From the NCBI GenBank assembly GCA_049974825.1, contig JBNGDJ010000024.1, positions 1-26,092 of the forward strand: a stretch of DNA of 26,092 nt, in the 5' to 3' direction. Below are positions 15,379 to 23,491 of this stretch, in pieces. The notes under the pieces were generated by a model. That model made no database searches and was not told the DNA's origin. It worked only from the letters and a program-made list of their open reading frames with translations. Made by a program: the position numbers and the translations under genes. The stretch comes from JBKHDT01 sp049974825 (GTDB taxonomy: Bacteria; Pseudomonadota; Gammaproteobacteria; Halothiobacillales; Halothiobacillaceae). Each line of letters begins with the position of its first letter. The stretch's first letter is position 1.

Positions 15379-16803
15379 TCAGCCGTTGCGGTACAGCCAG
15401 TCGAGCAGGGCATCCTGCACCCGCGTGCCGCCGCCGGACTGGACGGTCGGCTGGTTGTGGAGCACCACGACCAGGTACCGCTGCCCGGAAGCCGCCTGAA
15501 GATAGCCTGCGCCGGCGCGCACGTCGCGCAGGGTGCCGGTCTTGAAGTGGCCCTGGCCGGCCACCGGCTCGCCCCGGAACCGTCGGCGCATGGTGCCATC
15601 CACCCCGATGATTGCCATTGAGCCAACGAACTCGGGCATGGTGGGCTTCTGCCAGGCCCGCTGCAGCAGTTTGCCCAGATTGCGCGCCGAGATCCGGGAG
15701 ATTCTTGAAAGCCCGGAGCCGTTTTCGATCACGAACTCGGGAAACTCCAGGTCCTGGACACGGAGCCAGGCGTCGATCGCCTGCCGTCCCTTGAGCTCGG
15801 TGGCGGGCGGGCCGAGCTGGTCGGCGCCCAGCGTCAGGAACAGCTGGCGGGCCATGACGTTGTTCGACCACTTGTTGATCGGAGACAGATATTCCACCAG
15901 CGGCCGAGAGCGGTGGGTGAACAGCAGGCGAGCGCCTTCCGGCGCCTGGCCGACGCGGTAGCCGCCCTCGATCACGCCGCCCTTCTCGCCGAACAGATGC
16001 ACGAAGGCGTTGTAAAACGCCTCCTCCGGGTTGCCGACCACGCGGTAGAACTCCCGGACGCCACAATCGGGCGAGTAGCTGCCGCGCAGCAGAACCCGGT
16101 CGGCTTCCTCCTGCAGGCGGATATCGACCACCGGCCAGGCGTTGCGGCCGGAACAGCCGGCGTTGTCCGGCTCTATCTGGTTGATCAGCTCCACCGACTC
16201 CGGCTGGGGCGGCCAGTTCTGGATCCGGATGGCCCCGGTATCGCGATCCGGCTGCACCACGAATCGGGTTACGCGGTTCTCGAACAGCAGGGCGCGGGGC
16301 AGGGCGTTGTAGGGGCGGTCGGGCCGATTGTCGAATGCCGCCGGGTCTTCCTCGGTACGGGCAAAGTAGCTGTCGTCGATCACCAGCTGGCCGGTAATGG
16401 TATGAATGCCCAGCTCGTGGAGCTGACGAATCACCTGCCAGAGATCCTCGGTGCGCATCCAGGGGTCACCATAACCCTTGATGTAAACGTTGCCCTCCAG
16501 CGTCCCCCGGTTGATCGGCCCGTCGCTGAACAACTCGGTCGGCCACTGGTAGGTTGGGCCGAGCAGGTCGAGTGCGGCCATGGAGGTGACGAGCTTCATC
16601 ACCGAAGCGGGGTTCAGTGCCAGGTCCGGGTTATGGGCCAGCAGGGGCTTGTCGGCGTCCACGGCCTGAATCCACACACCCAGACGGTCGGCCGAGAGGC
16701 GGTTGGCGGACAGTTCGCGGGTCACTTCCGACGGCAGTTCGGCAGCCACTGGGCTGACGGCAAGACAGAGCAGGACAAGCAACAGGCTGCGGAGCGATGA
16801 CAT
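15379..16803 (-). CDS. dacB: D-alanyl-D-alanine carboxypeptidase/endopeptidase PBP4 (peptidase S13)
   Basis: Periplasmic low-molecular-mass penicillin-binding protein that trims or cleaves peptidoglycan cross-links. With the ATG at 16803 it has 474 residues and a signal peptide (about 1-21, SLRSLLLVLLCLAV then AAE). A TTG four codons upstream (16815) is the alternative. The three active-site motifs are present: SVMK (67-70), SNN (313-315) and KTG (421-423), with a large insert between the first and second, as is typical of S13 enzymes. It converges on the phosphodiesterase gene with only 12 bp between stop codons and is divergent from prfB. No strong promoter was identified. Confidence 0.95.
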   Translation of the reverse strand: MSSLRSLLLVLLCLAVSPVAAELPSEVTRELSANRLSADRLGVWIQAVDADKPLLAHNPDLALNPASVMKLVTSMAALDLLGPTYQWPTELFSDGPINRGTLEGNVYIKGYGDPWMRTEDLWQVIRQLHELGIHTITGQLVIDDSYFARTEEDPAAFDNRPDRPYNALPRALLFENRVTRFVVQPDRDTGAIRIQNWPPQPESVELINQIEPDNAGCSGRNAWPVVDIRLQEEADRVLLRGSYSPDCGVREFYRVVGNPEEAFYNAFVHLFGEKGGVIEGGYRVGQAPEGARLLFTHRSRPLVEYLSPINKWSNNVMARQLFLTLGADQLGPPATELKGRQAIDAWLRVQDLEFPEFVIENGSGLSRISRISARNLGKLLQRAWQKPTMPEFVGSMAIIGVDGTMRRRFRGEPVAGQGHFKTGTLRDVRAGAGYLQAASGQRYLVVVLHNQPTVQSGGGTRVQDALLDWLYRNG

Positions 16804-17002
16804 GGCAGGACTCAATCAATGTTCTACCCCGGGAGCGCGGCAGGGCGCCTCTTTGAAGGGCGTTGCCATTGTTCCCGGCGGATGGCGTTTGGGACGGCGC
16901 ACAGGATAGCACTGTGCGGGCTGGAGCGAAGCCGGGGCGACGGGTTTGCCGTGCCGCCGGGCCAGGGTGCTCCGGACAGGTGCGGGATCCGGATGGCAGG
17001 CT
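16804..17002. other. dacB-prfB divergent spacer
   Basis: GC-rich non-coding DNA between divergent genes. It contains a 7-bp inverted repeat, CGCACAG (16898-16904) and CTGTGCG (16912-16918). This could be an operator or part of a weak dacB promoter, because the minus strand reads TGC-TATCCT across it. No convincing gene is present. The prfB promoter lies at its right end. Confidence 0.5.
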
Positions 17003-17031
17003 TTGAGTGGTCGCAGCGCTTTGGGTACACT
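17003..17031 (+). promoter_or_regulatory. Probable sigma70 promoter of prfB
   Basis: TTGAGT (17003-17008) and TACACT (17026-17031) are separated by exactly 17 bp and end 36 bp before the prfB start codon. Both boxes match consensus at 4/6 positions. Confidence 0.65.
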
Positions 17032-17067
17032 CTTGCGCCCAAAACTTCGACAGATCAAGAGGCTTCG

Positions 17068-18166
17068 ATGATCGAAACCAACCCGATTCTCGCCCGCATC
17101 CGGGATCTCGACGAGCGTGCGAGCACGCTTAGGGGGTATCTTTGACTACGATGGCAAGAAGGAACGCCTGGAGGAGGTAAACCGCGAGCTCGAGGTGCCG
17201 GATGTCTGGTCCGACCCCGAACGGGCCCAGGCGCTCGGCAAGGAGCGCGCCTCGCTGGATGCCGTGGTCTCCGGCCTGGGGCGCATGGCATCGGGTCTTG
17301 AAGATGCGCGTGACCTGCTGGAAATGGCCGCCGAGGAAGGAGACGAGGAAACAGTCCGGGCGGTGGAGGCCGACGTGGCCGACTTCGAGGCCGAGATCGA
17401 GAAGCTGGAGTTTCGCCGGATGTTCTCCGGCGAGATGGACGAGAAGAACGCCTTTTTGGATATCCAGGCCGGGGCCGGCGGGACCGAAGCTCAGGACTGG
17501 GCCAACATGCTGCTGCGGATGTACCTGCGCTGGGCGGACAAACGCGATTTCAAGGCGGAGATCGTCGAGCTGTCTGAAGGCGAGGTAGCCGGCATCAAGT
17601 CCGCCACCGTCCGCATCGAGGGCGAATTCGCCTTTGGCTGGCTGCGCACGGAGACCGGGATTCACCGGCTGGTCCGCAAGTCCCCGTTTGACTCGGATGC
17701 CCGGCGGCATACCTCGTTCTGTTCGGTGTTTGTATCCCCCGAGGTGGACGACGACATCGAAATTGAAATCAACCCGGCCGACCTGCGAATTGACGTGTAT
17801 CGGGCCTCGGGTGCCGGGGGGCAGCACGTCAACCGGACCGAGTCGGCCGTGCGGATCACGCACGTGCCCACCAACACCGTGGCCGCCTGCCAGGCAGGGC
17901 GCTCCCAGCATCAGAACAAGGCCGAGGCCATGCGGATGCTCAAGGCTCGCCTCTACGAGCAGGAAATGCAAAAGCGCAATGCTGCCACTCAGGCCCTGGA
18001 GGACAGCAAGTCCGATGTGTCCTGGGGCAACCAGATCCGCTCCTACGTTCTCGACCAGTCCCGGATCAAGGATCTGCGCACCGGCGTGGAGGTTGGCAAC
18101 ACCCAGGCTGTGCTCGACGGCGACCTGGACGCCTTTATCGAGGCCAGTCTCAAGAGCGGACTCTGA
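17068..18166 (+). CDS. prfB: Peptide chain release factor 2 (programmed +1 frameshift)
   Basis: RF2 reads UGA and UAA stop codons and triggers peptide release. Translation begins at ATG 17068 (AAGAGG 5 nt upstream). It runs 25 codons to an in-frame TGA at 17143-17145, shifts +1 and continues from GAC at 17144 to the stop at 18166. The product is 365 residues, exactly the E. coli length. The stop-recognition tripeptide SPF falls at 205-207 and the catalytic GGQ at 250-252, the same positions as in E. coli RF2. When RF2 is scarce, slow reading of the UGA favours the shift, which autoregulates the gene. lysS follows after 86 bp, an arrangement conserved in many proteobacteria. Confidence 0.98.
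17131..17145 (+). promoter_or_regulatory. prfB programmed +1 frameshift site
   Basis: An internal Shine-Dalgarno-like AGGGGG (17131-17136) is followed by TAT CTT TGA and then C. This is the classical prfB slippery arrangement. The ribosome slips from CTT to TTT, skipping one base before GAC. Confidence 0.97.
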
Positions 18167-18252
18167 ACGTCACGGCAGGCTGCGCTGGTAGCGGGCGCCT
18201 GTGCTCGCCGCTGCGCGGGCGGTATCTTCAAATTACTTCACGACGAAAAACA

Positions 18253-19773
18253 ATGTCTAATAACAAGCCCGAAGGGCAGGGTGCCGAGCGCACGCCTGCC
18301 GACGACAATGCCCTGATTGCCGAGCGGCGCGCCAAGCTGGCTCGCCTGCGCGAGCAGGGTGTGGCCTTTCCCAGCGATTTCCGGCGCAACGTGGTCGCCG
18401 GCGAGCTGCATGCCGAGTATGGCGAGCGTGACAAGGCCTGGTTCGAGGAGAACACCATCCGCGCGGCGGTGGCCGGCCGGGTCATGGCCAAGCGCATTAT
18501 GGGCAAGGCCAGTTTTTTGTCGATCCTGGACATGTCCGGGCGCATTCAGCTGTACGTGGCTCGCGACGAGATCGGCAGCGAGCACTACGCGGACTTCAAG
18601 ACCTGGGACATCGGGGACATCGTTGGTGCGGAGGGGACGCTCTTCAAGACCAACAAGGGCGAGCTTTCCATTCGCGTGGACGGCATCCGCCTGCTGACCA
18701 AGTCGCTGAGGCCGCTGCCGGACAAGTTCAAGGGGCTGTCGGACACCGAGCAGCGCTACCGGCAGCGCTACCTGGACCTGATCATGAACGAGCCGGTGCG
18801 CGACACTTTCCGCATGCGCAGCCGGATCATCCAGTTTATTCGCGACTACCTCAACGCGCACGACTTCCTGGAAGTCGAGACCCCGATGATGCACGTCATC
18901 CCCGGCGGGGCGACCGCGCGGCCGTTCACCACCTATCACAACACGCTGGAGATGGATCTGTTCCTGCGGATCGCGCCGGAGCTTTATCTCAAGCGTCTGG
19001 TCGTCGGGGGCTTCGAGAAGGTGTACGAGATCAACCGCAATTTCCGGAACGAGGGGCTGTCGACGCGCCACAACCCGGAATTCACCATGATCGAGTTCTA
19101 CGAGGCCTATGCGGACTACCACGACCTGATGAACCGCACCGAAGACATGCTACGCAAGCTGGCCGAGCATGTGGTTGGCAGCCCCGAAGTGTCCTATCAG
19201 GGCGAGGTCTATCATTTCGGCAAGCCCTTTGCGCGGATGACGGTGCGCGAGTCGATCCTGCATTTCAACCCGGAGCTGTCGGCGGTCGACCTGGACGACG
19301 AAGCGCGCTGCCGGGCGGCTGCCGAGCGCCTCGGCATTGTGCTCAAGGACAGTTACGGACTGGGCAAGGTGCAGATCGAGATCTTCGAGAAGACGGTCGA
19401 GCACCGACTCAAGGACCCGACCTTCATCACCGAGTACCCGGCCGAGGTGTCGCCGCTGGCCCGGCCAAAGGACGGCGACCCGTTCGTGACCGACCGGTTC
19501 GAGTTCTTCGTCGGGGGGCGGGAGATTGCCAATGGATTCTCGGAGCTTAACGATGCCGAGGATCAGGCCGAGCGTTTCCGTCGGCAGGTGGAAGAAAAGG
19601 ATGCGGGCGACGAGGAGGCCATGCACTTCGACGCCGATTACATTCGGGCGCTGGAGCACGGTTTGCCGCCGACTGCCGGGGAGGGCATCGGCATCGACCG
19701 GCTGGTCATGTTGCTGACCGATTCGCCGTCGATCCGCGATGTGCTGTTGTTTCCCCACATGCGGCCGGAGTGA
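18253..19773 (+). CDS. lysS: Lysyl-tRNA synthetase, class II
   Basis: Charges tRNA-Lys with lysine in the cytoplasm. The 506-residue protein has the class IIb layout. An N-terminal helix is followed by an OB-fold anticodon-binding domain (about 66-150), then the catalytic core with motif 1 FLEVETPMM (205-213), motif 2 FRNEGLSTRHNPEFTMIE (264-281) and motif 3 GIGIDRL (478-484). All match bacterial LysS. The ATG at 18253 has no clear Shine-Dalgarno (CGACGAAAAACA precedes it), but the next downstream starts would truncate the domain. It probably shares transcripts with prfB. Confidence 0.97.
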   Translation: MSNNKPEGQGAERTPADDNALIAERRAKLARLREQGVAFPSDFRRNVVAGELHAEYGERDKAWFEENTIRAAVAGRVMAKRIMGKASFLSILDMSGRIQLYVARDEIGSEHYADFKTWDIGDIVGAEGTLFKTNKGELSIRVDGIRLLTKSLRPLPDKFKGLSDTEQRYRQRYLDLIMNEPVRDTFRMRSRIIQFIRDYLNAHDFLEVETPMMHVIPGGATARPFTTYHNTLEMDLFLRIAPELYLKRLVVGGFEKVYEINRNFRNEGLSTRHNPEFTMIEFYEAYADYHDLMNRTEDMLRKLAEHVVGSPEVSYQGEVYHFGKPFARMTVRESILHFNPELSAVDLDDEARCRAAAERLGIVLKDSYGLGKVQIEIFEKTVEHRLKDPTFITEYPAEVSPLARPKDGDPFVTDRFEFFVGGREIANGFSELNDAEDQAERFRRQVEEKDAGDEEAMHFDADYIRALEHGLPPTAGEGIGIDRLVMLLTDSPSIRDVLLFPHMRPE

Positions 19774-19909
19774 TCGCGCGGTATCTGCGCAGATCCCCGG
19801 GTTGTCTGCCTTTGTGGATCGGGCAGAATGCCGGGCATGCCGGCACGCCCGACAAGGGAATCGGGGGCGAGTCTGCGGCGGTTCCTGCAAACAGTATCCG
19901 AGGTAACTG

Positions 19910-21013
19910 ATGGGCCTGTTTTCCCGAAAAGACGACGGCGCAGTGGAGCGCATCCGCTCCGCCATTCTGGAAATCGACGACCCGAACCTGGACGTTCCCC
20001 TGAGAACGCTCGGTGCCGAGCCCAGAGTGGATTTTCGCAAGGGGCATGCTGCGGTGGAGCTGGTGCTGCCCTATCCGGCGAAGGGCTCGGCCGCTGAGTT
20101 CACTGCGCGTGTGGGCGAGGCGCTCAAGTCTGTCGAGGATGTCGAGCGGGTGGATGTCGAGCTGGCCTGCGACGTACCCATCGGGGCGGTGCAAGGCAAG
20201 CAGGCGCCGCTGCCCGAAGTGCGCAATATCATCGCGGTGGCCTCGGGCAAGGGTGGGGTCGGCAAGTCGACCACGGCCGTGAACCTTGCCCTGGCACTGG
20301 CGGCCGAGGGGGCGCGCGTTGGCCTTCTGGATGCGGACATCTACGGGCCCAGCCAGCCACGGATGGTCGGCAGTCAGGCCCAGCCCAGTTCGCAGGACGG
20401 GCAGTCCATGATGCCGGTGGAGGCTCACGGCCTCCAGACCATGTCGATCGGCTATCTGGTGGCCGAGGACAACCCCATGATCTGGCGTGGACCCATGGTG
20501 ACCTCGGCCCTGATGCAACTGCTCAATGAAACCCGCTGGCAGGGGCTGGATTACCTGATTGTCGACATGCCGCCGGGAACGGGCGACGTGCAGTTGACCC
20601 TGGCGCAGAAAGTTCCGGTCGCGGGCGCCGTGATCGTGACGACGCCACAGGATATTTCGCTGATCGATGCGCGCAAGGGCCTGAAGATGTTCGAGAAGGT
20701 CAACGTGCCGGTGCTCGGGATCGTCGAGAACATGTCCCTGCACGTCTGCTCGAACTGTGGCCATGTCGAACATATCTTCGGTGAGGGCGGCGGCGAGCGG
20801 ATGGCAGCTGAATATGACGTGCCGCTGCTCGGGGCGCTTCCGCTGGATGGCGGCATCAGGGAACAGGCCGATTCGGGCCGGCCCACTGTGGCGGCTGACC
20901 CGGAAGGGCAGGTCGCCGGGCTGTATCGGCAGATTGCGCGGCGCATGGCCGCCCGCCTGGCGCTGGCAGGCGGCGAGGATGAAGGGTTTCCGTCCATCGT
21001 GATCGAGGACTGA
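19910..21013 (+). CDS. apbC: Iron-sulfur cluster carrier protein Mrp/ApbC
   Basis: P-loop ATPase that binds and transfers Fe-S clusters in the cytoplasm. It has 367 residues with an N-terminal DUF59/MIP18-like domain (about 11-90), a deviant Walker A GKGGVGKS (113-120) and a switch segment DADIYGPSQP (141-150). VDMPPGTGD (218-226) and the cluster-ligand CSNC (C280 and C283) complete the family set. GAGGTAAC precedes the ATG at 19910. It is separated from lysS by 136 bp holding only weak GC-rich inverted repeats, and it is followed by a 196-bp gap before the flagellin-like gene. The conserved CxxC and DUF59 domain distinguish it from FlhG/MinD. Confidence 0.95.
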   Translation: MGLFSRKDDGAVERIRSAILEIDDPNLDVPLRTLGAEPRVDFRKGHAAVELVLPYPAKGSAAEFTARVGEALKSVEDVERVDVELACDVPIGAVQGKQAPLPEVRNIIAVASGKGGVGKSTTAVNLALALAAEGARVGLLDADIYGPSQPRMVGSQAQPSSQDGQSMMPVEAHGLQTMSIGYLVAEDNPMIWRGPMVTSALMQLLNETRWQGLDYLIVDMPPGTGDVQLTLAQKVPVAGAVIVTTPQDISLIDARKGLKMFEKVNVPVLGIVENMSLHVCSNCGHVEHIFGEGGGERMAAEYDVPLLGALPLDGGIREQADSGRPTVAADPEGQVAGLYRQIARRMAARLALAGGEDEGFPSIVIED

Positions 21014-21087
21014 ACCTGCCGGGCGTTTGCCGCGGAGTCTTCACGGGCAGCTGGCCGGGGTTGCCCTGCGACCGTTTCGCCTGCGCC

Positions 21088-21096
21088 TGCTACAAT
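21088..21096 (+). promoter_or_regulatory. Probable extended -10 promoter before the flagellin-like gene
   Basis: TGC-TACAAT (21088-21096) is an extended -10 element with a 5/6 match to TATAAT. No good -35 is present, which is acceptable for extended -10 promoters. Transcription from here would give a leader of about 107 nt before the ATG at 21210. No flagellar sigma28 box was found. Confidence 0.45.
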
Positions 21097-21209
21097 CTGA
21101 AGGTCGGGATCTCGGAAATGGGAACTCGGCAAGATAATCGACCAGACGGTCGCTCGAACGGCGTGTCACGACATGCCACCGGTTGCAGCTGGAGTCCGGG
21201 TCGCCTTCG

Positions 21210-21983
21210 ATGAGCACCACCATCAATCCGGGAATGGCCACGCTTGGCCTGAAGATGCTGCGGGAGACGGCTGCCCTGGGGCAAATGCCGGAGATCCGCG
21301 GTACCCGGCCGGCGGATCTCACCCGGGCCCGGCCGGTTTCCGACCTGGTCACGCTCTCCACGGGTGGCGCAACGGCCGCCAACCCGCTTCGTGCCGCAAG
21401 TGACGGCATTTCCCTGGCGCAGAATCTCAACGGCGGCATGATGTCCATGACCGGCGCCCTGCTGCGCATGCGTGAACTGGCAATGTCCTCTTCGGATGAC
21501 AACCTGCCCGATGACCGTCGACGCGCCATGCAGACGGAAGCCATGGCACTGACCGAATCCATGGACCGCACCGTCTCTTCGCTTTCCTTCGAGGGACAGC
21601 GGCCGCTGGAAGGTGATTTCGCCGCCTCATTCAGCCTGGACGAGAACACCCGCGCCTGGTTTCAGGTGGGTGATTTGCGGCCCGAAACGCTGGGTCTGGC
21701 CGGTTTTGATGTCACCGATCCGCAGTCCGCCCGGGCCGGGGTGCAGGTGCTGGATGCGGCACTGGAAACCCTGAGTCGCCAGCGTGCCGGTGTGCGGGAT
21801 ACGGCAGAGACGATCCGCAACTGGATCGAATCGCCCGAGCGCCCGGGCAGCGCGATCACCAACTCCGCGGAGGCCCAGGTCCGGGCCGATGCGGCGGCGG
21901 CGGAGGTCATGGCTTCTCCCGGTCGTGCCATGCGCGCCCAGGGTGGGGTGTCCGCCGCCGCTGCCTTGCAGCTTCTGCGTTAG
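21210..21983 (+). CDS. Divergent, short flagellin-like protein (orphan)
   Basis: The 257-residue protein aligns by eye with the conserved ends of flagellin. ASDGISLAQ (63-71), LLRMRELAMSSS (84-95), SLSFEGQRPLEG (124-135), FQVGDLRPETLGLAGFDV (151-168), SAITN (214-218) and the C-terminal pattern up to LQLLR correspond to D1/D0 flagellin signatures. The N-terminal stretch runs from LST directly to ASDGISLAQ and lacks the usual segment carrying INSA.DDAAG, about 30 residues. The hypervariable middle domain is also absent. There are no flagellar genes on either side (apbC upstream, miaB downstream). The ATG at 21210 is preferred over an upstream TTG at 21183; neither has a strong ribosome site. 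It could be a minor or decayed flagellin or a repurposed filament-domain protein. Homology is moderately sure; function is unknown. Confidence 0.7.
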   Translation: MSTTINPGMATLGLKMLRETAALGQMPEIRGTRPADLTRARPVSDLVTLSTGGATAANPLRAASDGISLAQNLNGGMMSMTGALLRMRELAMSSSDDNLPDDRRRAMQTEAMALTESMDRTVSSLSFEGQRPLEGDFAASFSLDENTRAWFQVGDLRPETLGLAGFDVTDPQSARAGVQVLDAALETLSRQRAGVRDTAETIRNWIESPERPGSAITNSAEAQVRADAAAAEVMASPGRAMRAQGGVSAAAALQLLR

Positions 21984-22026
21984 CCCGGGCAACCACGGCG
22001 GCTGTCGTTCCACGCATCATCTGGCT

Positions 22027-22054
22027 TTGGGTTATCCCAAGGTGCTGATATGAT
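22027..22054 (+). promoter_or_regulatory. Possible promoter of miaB
   Basis: TTGGGT (22027-22032), a 16-bp spacer, then TATGAT (22049-22054) preceded by TGA, forming an extended -10 element. The ATG of miaB is 24 bp further on. Confidence 0.45.
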
Positions 22055-22078
22055 GACGGGTTTTCCTTTTTCCGAACC

Positions 22079-23491
22079 ATGAGTCCAGACCATCGAACCA
22101 TGAGCGATCCGCGACCTTTGAAGCTGCATATCAAGACCTGGGGCTGCCAGATGAACGAGTACGACTCGGCCAAGATGGCTGACGTGCTGGGCGTCTCTGA
22201 CGGTGTCGAGGTGACGGATGACGCGTCTCAGGCCGACGTCATCCTGCTCAACACCTGCTCGATCCGCGAAAAGGCGCAGGAGAAGGTGTTTTCCCAGCTT
22301 GGCCAGTGGCGGCCGCTCAAGGCGCAAAATCCGGATCTGGTCATCGGTGTGGGCGGCTGCGTGGCCAGCCAGGAAGGCGAGGCGCTGCGCGAGCGCGCGC
22401 CGTTCGTGGACATCGTGTTCGGCCCGCAGACGCTCCATCGTCTTCCGGAGATGGTCCGGCAGGTGCGCGAGGCGCGCGAGCCGGTCGTGGACATTTCCTT
22501 CCCGGAAATCGAGAAGTTCGACAACCTGCCTGCACCCCGGGCCGAGGGACCGACGGCCTATGTATCGGTCATGGAAGGCTGCTCCAAGTACTGTACCTTC
22601 TGCGTAGTGCCCTACACCCGCGGCGAGGAGATATCCCGGCCATTTGATGACGTGATTGCCGAGGTGGCCGAGCTGGCGGCCCAGGGCGTGCGGGAGGTGA
22701 ATCTTCTTGGGCAGAACGTCAACGCCTACCGGGGGCTGATGCATGACGGCCAGGTGGCGGATCTGGCGCTGCTGATTCACTTTGTCGCGGCCATCGACGG
22801 CATTGAACGAATCCGTTTTACCACCTCGCATCCGGTCGAGTTCACCGACTCGCTGGTTGAGGCCTACCGGACCGAGCCCAAGCTGGCCTCGTTCCTGCAT
22901 CTGCCGGTCCAGAGCGGATCGGACCGGGTGCTGGCCTCCATGAAGCGGGGGCATACGGCGCTTGAATACAAGGCGCGGATTCGCCGGCTGCGCGAGGCCC
23001 GGCCGGGCATCAGCCTGTCCTCGGATTTCATCGTCGGCTTCCCCGGTGAGACCGAGGCGGACTTCGAGGCCACCATGAAGCTGATTCGCGAGGTCGGCTT
23101 CGATCATTCCTACAGTTTTGTCTACAGCGCCCGTCCCGGCACGCCGGCGTCCAGCCTGCCGGATGACACTCCGGAGCAGGTCAAGAAGGCCCGACTGGCG
23201 AAGTTGCAGGCGTTGATCAACGAGCAGGCCCGCGCAATCAGCGAGTCCATGCGGGGCACGGTGCAGACCATTCTTGTGGAAGGCCCTTCGAAGAAAGACC
23301 CCGCGGAACTGGCCGGCAAGACCGAGAACAATCGTACCGTGAACTTCCGTGCCCGGCCCGAACTGGTGGGGCTGTTCGTGGATGTGCGGATCGTGGACGT
23401 CTTCCCCAACTCGCTGCGGGGCGAGTTCGTGGGGATAGCCGAGGTTGATCGCGCCCGCGCCGAGCGCCTGGACCTGGTTCCCGCGGCATGA
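22079..23491 (+). CDS. miaB: tRNA-2-methylthio-N6-dimethylallyladenosine synthase MiaB
   Basis: Radical-SAM methylthiotransferase that converts i6A37 to ms2i6A37 in tRNAs reading UNN codons. It has 470 residues in three domains. The N-terminal UPF0004 domain has cluster ligands C23 (WGCQMN), C60 (NTCSIR) and C94 (GGCVAS). The radical-SAM core has the CxxxCxxC motif at C168, C172 and C175 (GCSKYCTFC). A TRAM domain (about 395-460) ends it. Both Fe-S clusters appear supported. The ATG at 22079 is used; an in-frame ATG at 22100 is equally possible because neither has a clear ribosome site. The stop overlaps the ybeZ start (ATGA). Confidence 0.97.
   Translation: MSPDHRTMSDPRPLKLHIKTWGCQMNEYDSAKMADVLGVSDGVEVTDDASQADVILLNTCSIREKAQEKVFSQLGQWRPLKAQNPDLVIGVGGCVASQEGEALRERAPFVDIVFGPQTLHRLPEMVRQVREAREPVVDISFPEIEKFDNLPAPRAEGPTAYVSVMEGCSKYCTFCVVPYTRGEEISRPFDDVIAEVAELAAQGVREVNLLGQNVNAYRGLMHDGQVADLALLIHFVAAIDGIERIRFTTSHPVEFTDSLVEAYRTEPKLASFLHLPVQSGSDRVLASMKRGHTALEYKARIRRLREARPGISLSSDFIVGFPGETEADFEATMKLIREVGFDHSYSFVYSARPGTPASSLPDDTPEQVKKARLAKLQALINEQARAISESMRGTVQTILVEGPSKKDPAELAGKTENNRTVNFRARPELVGLFVDVRIVDVFPNSLRGEFVGIAEVDRARAERLDLVPAA

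Noticed and set aside
17068..18166. prfB as a broken gene or pseudogene because of the internal TGA
   Set aside because: The stop lies in the exact programmed frameshift context and the remainder is an intact RF2.
21100..21140. FliA (sigma28) promoter for the flagellin-like gene
   Set aside because: GCAAGATAA resembles the -10, but no TAAAG-like -35 lies at the required distance.
21097..21209. c-di-GMP riboswitch in the flagellin-like leader
   Set aside because: It would have fitted the c-di-GMP theme, but the GEMM-type conserved blocks, including the GGCAAACC-like tetraloop-receptor region, are not present.
21980..23107. A 375-codon minus-strand frame
   Set aside because: It is antisense to miaB, with no recognisable motifs.
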